DNA from: Coprococcus eutactus
GTDB taxonomy: Bacteria; Bacillota; Clostridia; Lachnospirales; Lachnospiraceae
Assembly (NCBI RefSeq): GCF_025149915.1
Contig: NZ_CP102278.1
Location: forward strand, 1,224,001-1,288,000
DNA length: 64,000 nt
Direction of reading: 5' to 3'
The notes beneath the pieces are model-generated. The model did not search any database. It was not told the origin of the DNA and was given only the letters and a program-made list of their open reading frames with translations. A program made the position numbers and the translations under genes. Position 1 is the stretch's first letter. Each line of letters opens with the position of its first letter. Positions 1-11,245 of the stretch are shown piece by piece.

Positions 1-558
1 TGTGTTGCAAACGGCGGAACAATCCTTTTTGTTGGTACAAAGAAGCAGGCTCAGGACTCAATCAAGAGCGAGGCAGAGCGTTGCGGTATGTACTATGTAA
101 ATGAGAGATGGCTTGGAGGTATGCTTACAAACTTCAAGACAATCCAGACAAGAATCGCTACTCTCAAGAAGTACGAGGAGATGGAGCAGGACGGTACATT
201 TGATGTTCTTCCAAAGAAGGAAGTTATCCAGATCAAGAAAGAGATGGAGAAGCTTGAGAAGAACCTTGGTGGTATCAAGGACATGAAGAGAATCCCAGAC
301 ATGATCTTCGTTGTTGATCCTAAGAAGGAAAGAATCTGTATCCAGGAGGCTCAGTCACTTGGAATTAAGCTTGTTGGTATCGCTGATACAAACTGTGATC
401 CAGAGGAGCTTGACTATGTAATTCCTGGTAACGATGATGCTATCAGAGCTGTAAAGCTTATCGTTTCAAAGATGGCAGACGCTGTTATCGAGGCTCAGCA
501 GGGCGTTGACGCTGATTCAGTAGAAGAGGCAGAGGCTGAGGAGGCTACAGAGGAGTAA
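1..558 (+). CDS. rpsB: 30S ribosomal protein S2, 5' end outside the window
   Basis: Ribosomal protein S2 of the small subunit, needed for binding of S1 and mRNA. The frame is open from base 1 ([16 protein letters not shown]...) and ends at TAA 556-558, so about 185 C-terminal codons are present and roughly the first 60-70 residues are missing. The blocks [31 protein letters not shown] and [11 protein letters not shown], and [21 protein letters not shown], are typical S2 signatures. The tail is very acidic ([11 protein letters not shown]). It is followed by tsf in the conserved rpsB-tsf order, with a strong stem-loop in the 179-nt gap. Confidence 0.97.
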   Translation, partial: CVANGGTILFVGTKKQAQDSIKSEAERCGMYYVNERWLGGMLTNFKTIQTRIATLKKYEEMEQDGTFDVLPKKEVIQIKKEMEKLEKNLGGIKDMKRIPDMIFVVDPKKERICIQEAQSLGIKLVGIADTNCDPEELDYVIPGNDDAIRAVKLIVSKMADAVIEAQQGVDADSVEEAEAEEATEE

Positions 559-601
559 TCTGTAGTTGATCATAATTGATTACAAGTAATAAATGATTAT
601 A

Positions 602-647
602 AAAAGTAACGGGGTAATATAATAAAAAGTATTATCCCGTGACTTTT
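602..647 (+). terminator. Stem-loop between rpsB and tsf, possible attenuator
   Basis: Long inverted repeat: AAAAGT plus ACGGGGTAATA on the left arm pair with TATTATCCCGT plus ACTTTT on the right arm, with one a/g mismatch and one G-U pair, around a 10-nt A-rich loop. Only four T follow within the right arm, so it may terminate partly or act as a processing or stability element that sets the rpsB:tsf ratio. Confidence 0.55.
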
Positions 648-737
648 AAAGAGACATATACGGGCTGAAAGGCTTTAATAAAATGACATAAACATGATTA
701 TGAGAATGTCAATATTCAAATTTGGAGGTAGAAAAAG

Positions 738-1817
738 ATGGCAATTACAGCAGCTCAGGTTAAAGAGTTAAGAGAGCTTACAGGTGCTGGTATGATGGAT
801 TGCAAGAAGGCACTTGCAGAGACTGATGGTAATATGGAAGCAGCAGTAGATGTACTTCGTAAGAGCGGTGCGGTTAAGGCTGAGAAGAAGGCAAGCAGAA
901 TCGCAGCAGAGGGTATCTGCCGTGCAGCAGTTAATGATACAACAGGTGTTGTTGTTGAGGTTAACTCAGAGACAGACTTCGTTGCTAAGAATGAGATATT
1001 CCAGACATTTGTTCAGCAGATAGCTGATCAGGCACTTGCTTCATCACTCGTTGGTGGCAAGGATGGCGAGGATGTTGAGGCACTTCTTGGTGAGAACGGA
1101 CTTAAGGAAGAGCTTGTTGACAAGACTGCTACGATCGGAGAGAAGTTATCATTCCGTAGATTTGAGAAGGTTACAGGCGATGTAGTTGTTGATTACTTAC
1201 ATGGCAATGGTAGAATAGGTGTTATCGTAGCTGGCAACGGCGCAAGCGATGACGCTGCAAAGGAAGCTCTCAAGAATGTGGCAATGCAGATCGCAGCTAT
1301 GAACCCACAGTACATCAGCAGAGCAGACATCTCAGCAGACGCTATGGCTAAGCTCAAGGAGATCACAGTTGACAGTGCACTCAATGCACCTGATACACTT
1401 CCAAAGCCAATCCTTAACAAGCTGATCGCAAAGGCTGTTGATGGCGTATGGAGCGCTGAGGATGTAGCTATTTACGAAGAGAAGAAGAGCAACATGAACT
1501 TCTTATTCAACTTCCTTTCAAAGGAGGCTAAGGCACAGCTTGCAGAGCTTGCTATGGCTGATAAGGACGCAATCGTTGCAGACAAGATATTCAGTGGTCT
1601 TGTTGAGGGACGTATCTCAAAGCAGGTTAAGGAGATCAGCCTTCTTGATCAGGTATATGTAAAGGCTGAGGATGGAAAGCAGACAGTTGCCAAGTACCTT
1701 GAGTCAGTAAACAAGGATCTCAAGATCGTTAAGTTTGTTCGTTTCGAGGTCGGCGAGGGAATGGAGAAGAAGAACGAGGATTTCGCAGCTGAGGTTGCAA
1801 AGCAGATGAACGTTTAA
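738..1817 (+). CDS. tsf: Translation elongation factor Ts
   Basis: Guanine-nucleotide exchange factor for EF-Tu. The start is fixed by GGAGGT nine nucleotides upstream of ATG. An N-terminal UBA-like domain carries LRELTGAGMMDCKKAL (about residues 10-26) and is followed by the EF-Tu-contacting motif SETDFVAKN at about residues 77-85. The protein is 359 residues, longer than the 283 of the E. coli protein; two EF-Ts core repeats can be followed and the additional length lies in the C-terminal half, in a helical segment around EDVAIYEEKKSNMNFLFNFL. It lies downstream of rpsB and is closed by a strong intrinsic terminator. Confidence 0.97.
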   Translation: MAITAAQVKELRELTGAGMMDCKKALAETDGNMEAAVDVLRKSGAVKAEKKASRIAAEGICRAAVNDTTGVVVEVNSETDFVAKNEIFQTFVQQIADQALASSLVGGKDGEDVEALLGENGLKEELVDKTATIGEKLSFRRFEKVTGDVVVDYLHGNGRIGVIVAGNGASDDAAKEALKNVAMQIAAMNPQYISRADISADAMAKLKEITVDSALNAPDTLPKPILNKLIAKAVDGVWSAEDVAIYEEKKSNMNFLFNFLSKEAKAQLAELAMADKDAIVADKIFSGLVEGRISKQVKEISLLDQVYVKAEDGKQTVAKYLESVNKDLKIVKFVRFEVGEGMEKKNEDFAAEVAKQMNV

Positions 1818-1854
1818 TCTGTTCCACGATTTGAATATAAAATAAGAATGATTG

Positions 1855-1893
1855 CCTTACGGTTTACTTCAGGGTAGACCGTAAGGTTTTTTT
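1855..1893 (+). terminator. Intrinsic terminator after tsf
   Basis: CCTTACGGTTTAC pairs with GTAGACCGTAAGG (one G-U) across a short loop, followed directly by seven T. Ends the rpsB-tsf transcript. Confidence 0.9.
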
Positions 1894-1938
1894 GTTTTGC
1901 TTTTTCGTGTAGTATTGATCGCTTTTCACCTGTCTATA

Positions 1939-1967
1939 TTGAAATACTGTACCTCGTAAAATATAAT
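1939..1967 (+). promoter_or_regulatory. Sigma-A type promoter upstream of the two-component operon
   Basis: TTGAAA (1939-1944), 17-bp spacer, TATAAT (1962-1967). Transcription would start near 1974, about 175 nt before the response regulator, and would pass through a 22-codon ORF. Confidence 0.6.
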
Positions 1968-2002
1968 TGCAATGAAGATATACAGGAGAAAGGGACAGGA
2001 AT

Positions 2003-2071
2003 ATGTATGGTATATATGGGCAAACTGGTGCAGACTATTGCGGATGTATTGAGAGTTTAAGTTTGATTTAA
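2003..2071 (+). CDS. Possible 22-codon leader ORF before the response regulator
   Basis: ATG at 2003 opens a frame encoding MYGIYGQTGADYCGCIESLSLI, ending at TAA 2069-2071. It lies downstream of the promoter at 1939-1967; purine-rich sequence (aggag at 1984-1988, aggga and agga closer) precedes the ATG, but the spacing is either long or very short. Its 3' end overlaps the direct-repeat operator candidate. It may be a leader peptide, a small protein or chance. Confidence 0.25.
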   Translation: MYGIYGQTGADYCGCIESLSLI

Positions 2072-2087
2072 GTTTTGCGCTTATAAT
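2056..2087 (+). promoter_or_regulatory. Direct-repeat operator and -10 box for the response-regulator gene
   Basis: TTTAAGTTTGATTTAAGTTT contains TTTAAGTTT twice with an 11-bp period (2056-2064 and 2067-2075), followed by TATAAT at 2082-2087. A same-face tandem repeat ending just before the -10 region, with no good -35 hexamer, is the usual arrangement for activation by an OmpR/PhoB-type regulator, so autoregulation by the next gene is likely. Confidence 0.55.
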
Positions 2088-2150
2088 ATGGATTATAAGG
2101 ATGGCTTAAGCATATGCTGTCTGACAATAAAGTGAAACGGAGATGAGATT

Positions 2151-2825
2151 ATGCGATTGCTTCTTGCGGAGGATGAGAAGGCTCTTTCAAGTGCCCTTCA
2201 GGTGATATTGAAACATAATAATTATTCTGTGGATGCGGTATATAATGGGCAGGAAGCCTATGATTATATTATGGCGGGGGTGTATGATGGGGTTATACTT
2301 GATGTCATGATGCCAAAGATGGATGGATTTACAGTGCTGTCTAAGATCAGATCGGAGGGCTGTGATGTGCCAGTCATAATGCTCACTGCAAAGTCAGAGA
2401 CTGATGATAAGATCAATGGACTTGATCTCGGTGCCGACGATTATCTTGCAAAGCCATTTGATACGAAGGAACTGCTTGCGAGGATACGTGCTATAACCAG
2501 AAGAAAGAGCGAGGCTGTAAGCACCGATGTGATATATGGTGACTGCACATTGAACAGTCTTAACTATGAACTCAGTTCTGGTGGTGGAAGTGTCAAGCTG
2601 CAGAACAAAGAGTATCAGATCATGGAGCTTCTCATGGCAAATCAGAAATCCATAATATCTGCAGAGCTCATGATGGAGAAGATATGGGGGTATGACACCG
2701 ATACTGAGATAAGCGTAGTGTGGGTAAATATATCATATCTAAGAAAAAAACTGGGACAGATAGGCTCTAAGGTGTCGATAAAGGCAGTCCGAAATCAAGG
2801 ATATACACTGGAATATTCTGAATAA
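2151..2825 (+). CDS. OmpR/PhoB-family response regulator
   Basis: DNA-binding response regulator of 224 residues. The receiver domain (about 1-115) has acidic residues E7/D8, the phospho-acceptor D51 in ILDVMMPKMDG, T79 in MLTAK and K101 in LAKPFD. The winged-helix output domain (about 125-222) contains LQNKEYQIMELLM and the recognition region VVWVNISYLRKKLGQ. It lies 37 bp upstream of its probable kinase. The direct repeat 2056-2075 is a plausible binding site. Inducing signal unknown. Confidence 0.93.
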   Translation: MRLLLAEDEKALSSALQVILKHNNYSVDAVYNGQEAYDYIMAGVYDGVILDVMMPKMDGFTVLSKIRSEGCDVPVIMLTAKSETDDKINGLDLGADDYLAKPFDTKELLARIRAITRRKSEAVSTDVIYGDCTLNSLNYELSSGGGSVKLQNKEYQIMELLMANQKSIISAELMMEKIWGYDTDTEISVVWVNISYLRKKLGQIGSKVSIKAVRNQGYTLEYSE

Positions 2826-2862
2826 ATTTAGAGTTTATGCGTAGGTGAAAAGAGGATAGTAT

Positions 2863-4200
2863 ATGATAAAAAGTCTTAGGAAGAGGTTTATATTTGCGGC
2901 GATGGCATCTACATTTGGCGTTCTGTTTGTCATAATGAGTATATTGAACGTTGCCAATTATGTACGTATGGTTTCAAGGGCTGATGATACCCTGGATGAA
3001 CTTGCGGACAACAATGGACAGTTTGACAGCCGAGATTTTATGAAGGAACTGATGCCAGATCATAAAGATGGGCAGTTGCCTTCGAACTCAGGAGAGTCGG
3101 ATGGAAATGCGGTCACAAAACAGGATGAATCCGAAAACATACAGCCACCTGAAAAGCTTGGTAAGAAGCGTGGTGACAAATTCTCACCGGAAACACCGTT
3201 TCAGACCAGATTTTTTTCAGTGGTTGTGTTGGATGGAATTGTGGTTTCTTACAGTCTCGATAATATAGCGGCTGTTAATGAGTCTGATGCAGAATCGTAC
3301 GCTGAGCAGATAATTGCTGACGGTATTGATAAAGGGTTCATAGATATATACAGATATATGGTGGTGGACTGTGATGATGAGACAGGTGGAAGCAGGATAA
3401 TATTTGTGGACTGCCGTCAGGAGATTGAGTCTTTCAAAAATACGCTGGTGTATAGCGTTGGAGTTTCATTGCTGGGATTTCTTGCGGTATTCACGCTGGT
3501 GCTTTTCTGGTCGAAGAAGATATTCAAGCCTGTGGCTGACAGCTATGAGAAGCAGAAGAGATTCATCACTGACGCGAGCCATGAGATCAAGACACCTCTT
3601 ACCATCATAGATGCAAATACAGAGGTTATAGAGATGGTGAATGGTGAGAGCGAGTGGACTCAGAACACCAGAGACCAGGTCAGGAGACTTACGTCACTAA
3701 CAAATCAGATGGTTGCCCTGTCAAGGCTGGACGAGAATCCTGAGCCAAGGGAGAAGTCCGAGTTTGATTTCTCAGAGGTCGCATATGAGGTGATAGACCA
3801 TTTTTCAACCTTGTCAGAAGTTAGAGGCAAGAAGATAAATGCTGATATTGAGGATGGAATAAAGTATACGGGAGATGAGAATTCCATTCGTCAGCTTATA
3901 AGCATACTGGTGGATAATGCCATGAAATATGCGGTCGAGACAACGCCTATAGACATATCGCTGAGACGTGATGGCAGAAAAGTTCGATTTATGCTTCGAA
4001 ATCTTACGGATGAAATGGATGAAGGTTCCCAGGACATATTGTTTGAGAGATTTTACAGACCGGACAGCTCAAGAAATTCCGAGACCGGTGGCTCCGGAAT
4101 AGGACTTTCCCTTGCAAAATCAATAGTGGAGGCCCATAAGGGCAAGATAACAGCCAAATGCGACAAGGATGGATATATTACATTTCAGGTAACGCTTTGA
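2863..4200 (+). CDS. Sensor histidine kinase, partner of the preceding regulator
   Basis: Membrane histidine kinase of 445 residues. A first transmembrane helix at about 10-32 and a second at about 195-216 flank an extracellular sensor region of about 160 residues that is charged and low in complexity at 50-110. The HisKA domain carries the phosphorylated His240 in ITDASHEIKTPL. The HATPase domain has the N-box ISILVDNAMKYA and the G-box GGSGIGLSLAKSIVEAHKG. The start is preceded by GAAAAGAGGATAGTAT. Nothing in the extracellular part identifies the ligand. Confidence 0.93.
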   Translation: MIKSLRKRFIFAAMASTFGVLFVIMSILNVANYVRMVSRADDTLDELADNNGQFDSRDFMKELMPDHKDGQLPSNSGESDGNAVTKQDESENIQPPEKLGKKRGDKFSPETPFQTRFFSVVVLDGIVVSYSLDNIAAVNESDAESYAEQIIADGIDKGFIDIYRYMVVDCDDETGGSRIIFVDCRQEIESFKNTLVYSVGVSLLGFLAVFTLVLFWSKKIFKPVADSYEKQKRFITDASHEIKTPLTIIDANTEVIEMVNGESEWTQNTRDQVRRLTSLTNQMVALSRLDENPEPREKSEFDFSEVAYEVIDHFSTLSEVRGKKINADIEDGIKYTGDENSIRQLISILVDNAMKYAVETTPIDISLRRDGRKVRFMLRNLTDEMDEGSQDILFERFYRPDSSRNSETGGSGIGLSLAKSIVEAHKGKITAKCDKDGYITFQVTL

Positions 4201-4364
4201 GGATAGAGAAAACTTATCACAAGAGAAACTAAAAACATATAGAACAAAAACAATGTTTCAGGAAAAAATCTCAAACTTTATAACTTTTCAAAAGTAAAAT
4301 GGCCTTTTCAGGATAAAATTATCCATTTCTACAGCAAATCCATCAATATGGGAAAATTATACTG

Positions 4365-4517
4365 TTGCGCGCAAAACCACACATATATTGCACTTTTGTT
4401 GCGCATAAATATGTGCACAATATACAATAAAAAGCCCCAAAGATTGTCCACAAGCGACATAGTAACTATAAAGTAAATATGTTAATATATATTCATAAGA
4501 ACAAACGGTTGCGCAAC
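4365..4517 (+). promoter_or_regulatory. Cluster of TTGCGC palindromes upstream of the galactanase gene
   Basis: The 395-bp gap 4201-4595 carries related motifs: TTGCGCGCAA (4365-4374, palindrome), TTGCGCAT (4399-4406), TGTGCACA (4412-4419, palindrome) and GTTGCGCAAC (4508-4517, palindrome) followed by TTGCACGC. Repeated palindromes with TTGCGC half-sites upstream and just downstream of a promoter suggest a dimeric repressor or activator, possibly of the LacI type, controlling the galactanase. No regulator gene is adjacent. The first part of the gap (4201-4360) holds nothing else recognised. Confidence 0.4.
4444..4472 (+). promoter_or_regulatory. Probable promoter of the galactanase gene
   Basis: TTGTCC (4444-4449), 17-bp spacer, TATAAA (4467-4472). 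The start would be near 4479, leaving a leader of about 117 nt that includes the GTTGCGCAAC palindrome. Confidence 0.45.
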
Positions 4518-4571
4518 TGTTGCACGCAGACGCTGCGAATCATTAGCGCATATAAAGTGTCTGTATATTAA

Positions 4572-7682
<3,111 letters not shown>

Positions 7683-7719
7683 GTGGCGATTTGAATGTTG
7701 AAAATACAGATAAGATAGG

Positions 7720-7775
7720 CACCTTCGGGAGCTGCTTGGAAGATATATCCAGGCCGGCTCCCGGAGGTGTTTTTT
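7720..7775 (+). terminator. Intrinsic terminator after the galactanase gene
   Basis: CACCTTCGGGAGC pairs with GGCTCCCGGAGGTG around a 24-nt loop, followed by six T. Confidence 0.85.
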
Positions 7776-7819
7776 GTGGATAATTTATTTATAGAAAATT
7801 AATGATTTTTAAAAAATAG

Positions 7820-7847
7820 TTGAAAAAATATCAAATGCTGATATAAA
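7820..7847 (+). promoter_or_regulatory. Promoter of the purine permease gene
   Basis: TTGAAA (7820-7825), 16-bp spacer, TATAAA (7842-7847), about 50 bp before the start codon. No purine riboswitch fits in the short leader. Confidence 0.5.
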
Positions 7848-7898
7848 ATAGATGGGTATTTGTTTATATTATACTATAAAGAAAAAAGGAGAGTAATC

Positions 7899-9356
7899 AT
7901 GGACAAATTCTTCAAAATCTCAGAGCGTGGGTCAACTATCAAGACCGAGATCATGGCAGGTCTCACAACATTCTTTGCCATGGCTTATATCGTTCTGGTC
8001 AATCCGAATCAGGTAGCAGGCGAGGGCAGCAATGGATGGCTGGCGGGGGAAGTTCCAGATATGGCTGGTGAGCTTGGTACAGTATGGAATGCTGTATTCA
8101 TAGCATCTATCTTAGTTGCCGTAGTGGGAACACTCCTCATGGCGTTCTTTGCAGACATGCCATTTGCACAGGCTTGTGGAATGGGACTCAACTCATTCTT
8201 CTGCACGATATTCGTTGCAGGTGCAGCATTTGCAGGTGTCAGTGTAATCAGAGGTTACCAGGCAGGTCTGGTAATAGTATTTGTATCAGGTCTCGTATTC
8301 CTGATCCTCTCAGTGACAGGTCTTAGAAAGTATATTGCAGTGGCAATGCCAGAGTGTCTCAAAAAGTCAATTCCAGCAGGTATCGGTCTTTTTATAGCAC
8401 TTATTGGACTGAAGAATGCAACACTCATCCAGGACAATCCATACACATTTGTACAGTTCTTTGATTTCCACGGTGTTATATCAAGCGCTGGCAGCGCAAA
8501 GGAGGCTATAGCACAGATTGCTCCTCCAGTGGTCGCATTTGTTGGATTTATAATTATTGCAATCCTTGCAAAACTCAATGTAAAGGGTAATATCATCATA
8601 GGTATCCTTGTATCAACAGTATTATATTATGTTATGATGCTTCAGGCACCTAACTTTGATTTCTCATCCATCGGACAGTCATTCAAGGATTTCGGTTCAG
8701 TCGGATTTCTCGGAGTATTTAAGGGACAGGCATGGAAGGATGCATTTTCGGCTGAGTATATCGGCGGTGTGTTCTCAGCAATCATGCTTGTTGTCAGCTT
8801 CTGTCTGGTAGATATGTTTGATACGATTGGAACTCTCTATGGCGCAGCCTCTCAGGCTAACATGCTTGATGAGAAGGGTGATCCAATGAAGCTTGATGAG
8901 TGTATGATGTGTGATTCTATTGGTACTGTATCAGGAGCTCTTCTCGGTACATCAACATGTACAACATTCGTAGAGTCAGCATCAGGTATCGCAGCCGGCG
9001 GTAGAACAGGTCTTACAAGTTTAGTTACAGCACTCTGCTTTGCAGTATGTCTGTTCCTCAGCCCTGTTGCAAATATCATTCCATCATGCGCAACAGCTCC
9101 GGCACTTATATTTGTAGGTGTTCTCATGGCTAAGAACTTTGCAAAGGTTGATATGGAAGATATGCGTTCAGCAGTTCCTGCTTTCGTAACATTCCTCATG
9201 ATGCCACTGACATACTCAATTTCAAATGGTATTGGTCTTGGTGCCATCACATATGTTCTTATCACTCTGTTCACAGGTAAGTACAAGAAGCAGGATATCG
9301 TAGTTACGATCATCGCACTCTTATTCATAGTCAAATTCGTTTCAGTTACAATGTAA
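7899..9356 (+). CDS. Guanine/hypoxanthine permease, AzgA/PbuG family
   Basis: Nucleobase:cation symporter of the NCS2/AzgA type that imports guanine and hypoxanthine across the cytoplasmic membrane. The start at 7899 is chosen because AAAGGAGAG lies eight nucleotides upstream and MDKFFKISERGSTIKTEIMAG is the usual family N-terminus; an in-frame ATG at 7860 lacks a ribosome binding site. 485 residues with about 12-14 hydrophobic segments. Family motifs include LTTFFAMAYIVLVNP, FADMPFAQACGMGLNSFF, VDMFDTIGTLYG and GTSTCTTFVESASGIAAGGRTGL. It is monocistronic and bounded by a terminator. Confidence 0.93.
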   Translation: MDKFFKISERGSTIKTEIMAGLTTFFAMAYIVLVNPNQVAGEGSNGWLAGEVPDMAGELGTVWNAVFIASILVAVVGTLLMAFFADMPFAQACGMGLNSFFCTIFVAGAAFAGVSVIRGYQAGLVIVFVSGLVFLILSVTGLRKYIAVAMPECLKKSIPAGIGLFIALIGLKNATLIQDNPYTFVQFFDFHGVISSAGSAKEAIAQIAPPVVAFVGFIIIAILAKLNVKGNIIIGILVSTVLYYVMMLQAPNFDFSSIGQSFKDFGSVGFLGVFKGQAWKDAFSAEYIGGVFSAIMLVVSFCLVDMFDTIGTLYGAASQANMLDEKGDPMKLDECMMCDSIGTVSGALLGTSTCTTFVESASGIAAGGRTGLTSLVTALCFAVCLFLSPVANIIPSCATAPALIFVGVLMAKNFAKVDMEDMRSAVPAFVTFLMMPLTYSISNGIGLGAITYVLITLFTGKYKKQDIVVTIIALLFIVKFVSVTM

Positions 9357-9382
9357 CGGGCGGATATATCGGTGATAAATAA

Positions 9383-9419
9383 AGACGGAATTCTCCATGT
9401 GTGGAGGTTCCGTCTTTTT
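9383..9419 (+). terminator. Intrinsic terminator after the purine permease
   Basis: AGACGGAATTCTCC pairs with GGAGGTTCCGTCT, followed by a T run. Confidence 0.85.
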
Positions 9420-9453
9420 ATGTGCGGCTTTTCTTCTCAGGGAGATTTTTAGT

Positions 9454-9482
9454 TTGCCAAAGTTACACTTTTGTAGTATTAT
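9454..9482 (+). promoter_or_regulatory. Promoter of tRNA-Arg
   Basis: TTGCCA (9454-9459), 17-bp spacer, TATTAT (9477-9482), ten bases before the mature tRNA 5' end. Confidence 0.65.
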
Positions 9483-9491
9483 ACCAACTGT

Positions 9492-9563
9492 GTACCAGTA
9501 GCCAATCGGATACGGCAATGGCCTCCGGAGCCATGACGGGCGGTTCGACTCCGCCCTGGTACG
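9492..9563 (+). tRNA. tRNA-Arg, anticodon CCG
   Basis: Cloverleaf folded by hand: acceptor GTACCAG/CTGGTAC (seven pairs), D arm GCC-AATCGGATAC-GGC with the GG pair, anticodon arm ATGGC-CTCCGGA-GCCAT (anticodon CCG, reads CGG), four-base variable loop, T arm GGCGG-TTCGACT-CCGCC, discriminator G. No CCA is encoded. A run of six T follows after one base and can end transcription. Confidence 0.93.
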
Positions 9564-9600
9564 CTTTTTTAATTTGCTCGGGTAAGGATGTGTGACAGAT

Positions 9601-10635
9601 ATGAAAGGGAAAAATAAGAATAGAATAAAGGAAAACAACATAGATATGACACAGCGTAAAATGAATGCCATGCCTGAAGATGCCGAGAATAATTTTGATG
9701 AGGATGCCGCAGACATGGACGACACAGACAAAGACGATGTGGAGCCGGACGATACGGATGTGGATGCTGCTCATATAGATGCTGCTGATATAGATGGTGG
9801 GGATGATGGATCCAGTATTGATCCAGATGAGAGCGATGATGACATGCCCAAGAAGGTAAGACTGTATGAGGATTATGTAATTGACGATCCTGAAGATATG
9901 GACGAGGCACCGGATACTGGAGATATGTTTGACGATGAAGATGACGATGATTTGGAGAGCGCAGCTTCACGCGGCAGGAGATCCGGTCTAAGAAGGTATA
10001 ACATGTATGGCCCAGCGGGAAAAACCCTTGCACTTTTGTGGACAATATTTGTTGTTTTGGTATGCGGATATATATACATTTTCCATATCAATACAACTAT
10101 ATTTGCAGATGATATCACAGGGCGGGACAATTCGGTAAATATCGAGATCCCGGCTGGGGCAAATTACAGCCTGTGCACGATAGACGAGATCAACCAGCTA
10201 ATAAGCAATTACCTGCTTGCAAGGGCAAATGCCGATCAGACTACCTTAAAGAGACTTGTGACAAATCCTTCTGAGTTTGACGATATGAAGAGCGTAGAGA
10301 TAGCGGCGCAGTACATAACCGCATATAACCGAACCAAATGCTATATGGTTCCGGGGAAGAATGCAGGAGAGTATATCATATATGCGCTTTCAAATCTCAC
10401 GATAAAAGATGTGGATAGCGAGCCGCTGGATATAAGATCGTTCTATGTTGCAAAGCAGACTGACGGAAGCTACAAGATCGACAATTCACAGCTTTCTGGT
10501 GATGTGAATGAATATATACAGAATGTTACAGCATCGAAGTATATACAGGACATGTATCAGTATGTTAAGGAGAATACAGATTATCTCCTGAAGAATGATG
10601 ATACGTTTAAGAAGTTCCAGAATATGTATAATTAA
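9601..10635 (+). CDS. Single-pass membrane protein with a long acidic N-terminal region
   Basis: No family recognised. 344 residues: a strongly acidic, Asp-rich cytoplasmic segment (about 1-125, many DD/ED/DMD runs), a short basic stretch (RGRRSGLRRY), one transmembrane helix (about LALLWTIFVVLVCGYIYIF, 140-160), then an extracellular domain of about 180 residues (INQLISNYLLARANADQ...). The C-terminal part resembles in outline the extracellular domains of clostridial cell-envelope proteins. ATG 9601 is preferred, with AAGGA 12 nt upstream; GTG at 9592 is in frame but only three bases from that site. It lies just after the tRNA and ends in a shared terminator. Confidence 0.75.
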   Translation: MKGKNKNRIKENNIDMTQRKMNAMPEDAENNFDEDAADMDDTDKDDVEPDDTDVDAAHIDAADIDGGDDGSSIDPDESDDDMPKKVRLYEDYVIDDPEDMDEAPDTGDMFDDEDDDDLESAASRGRRSGLRRYNMYGPAGKTLALLWTIFVVLVCGYIYIFHINTTIFADDITGRDNSVNIEIPAGANYSLCTIDEINQLISNYLLARANADQTTLKRLVTNPSEFDDMKSVEIAAQYITAYNRTKCYMVPGKNAGEYIIYALSNLTIKDVDSEPLDIRSFYVAKQTDGSYKIDNSQLSGDVNEYIQNVTASKYIQDMYQYVKENTDYLLKNDDTFKKFQNMYN

Positions 10636-10690
10636 AATAAGCCGGATATGCTTATGAGAATAAAGTATCTCATGCATTTCCGGCTTATTT
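10635..10690. terminator. Bidirectional terminator between convergent genes
   Basis: AAATAAGCCGGA pairs perfectly with TCCGGCTTATTT across a 32-nt loop that holds a smaller ATGAGA/TCTCAT hairpin. T-rich tracts occur on both strands, serving the membrane protein and the convergent Lrp gene. Confidence 0.75.
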
Positions 10691-10702
10691 TATAAGAGAG
10701 AA

Positions 10703-11167
10703 TTACATTGCCTCGGAAGAGTCGACATCCTCGGTGTCGATCACTATGCCTCTTGTAGGAACAGGTGTTGAGAATACAATCTGGGTTTCAGTGCTTCCAA
10801 ATCTCTGGAGCTGACCGATGAAAGAGTCCAGATCCATGGTGTTAGGAAAACACACCTTCATAAGCATTGAATGCGCTCCGGTCACACAGTTGCACTCAAG
10901 TACATTAGGACAGGCCTCCACAAATGGATAGAAGGTCGGTTTCTGTTTTGGATCCAGCGCCATATGTATGAAAGCGGTTATATGATAACCCAGTGCCTCG
11001 TGATCCACACTTGCATGGTAACCGGTGAGGATACCGGCCTTTTCTAATCTTTCGATTCTTGCTGAAACTGCCGGCGAAGAAAGGAAGACCTTGTTGGCCA
11101 GGTATTTGAGTGGTGTTCTTGCATTGCTCTGTAAAAGATGAATTATTTTTCTGTCGATGTTATCCAT
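10703..11167 (-). CDS. Lrp/AsnC-family transcriptional regulator
   Basis: Leucine-responsive-type regulator of 154 residues. N-terminal helix-turn-helix (about 1-55, DNIDRKIIHLLQSNARTPLKYLA ... SSPAVSARIERLEKAGIL) and C-terminal RAM ligand-binding/oligomerisation domain (about 65-145, VTGAHSMLMKV). The ATG at 11167 is used because AAGGAAG is eight nucleotides upstream; a GTG at 11176 is too close to that site. It is convergent with the preceding gene. A promoter and terminator-like hairpin lie 80-170 bp upstream. Effector not predictable; amino-acid metabolism is usual for the family. Confidence 0.93.
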   Translation of the reverse strand: MDNIDRKIIHLLQSNARTPLKYLANKVFLSSPAVSARIERLEKAGILTGYHASVDHEALGYHITAFIHMALDPKQKPTFYPFVEACPNVLECNCVTGAHSMLMKVCFPNTMDLDSFIGQLQRFGSTETQIVFSTPVPTRGIVIDTEDVDSSEAM

Positions 11168-11245
11168 ATCAAACACTTCCTTTTTCTAATAGAATTAAGC
11201 CGAATTGCGCTTAAAACGTTATTTGCATTATAAAGTTTATAAAAC

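Noticed and set aside
1193-1420. Minus-strand frames within tsf and similar frames in ligA, coxL-like and MATE genes
   Set aside because: Antisense to well-identified genes and without start signals.
7776-7898. Purine riboswitch before the guanine/hypoxanthine permease
   Set aside because: The leader after the promoter is only about 45 nt and lacks the conserved loop sequences.
9463-10045. Minus-strand open frames across tRNA-Arg and the acidic membrane protein
   Set aside because: They cover the tRNA and are rich in His, Tyr and Pro as expected for the complement of Asp-rich coding sequence.
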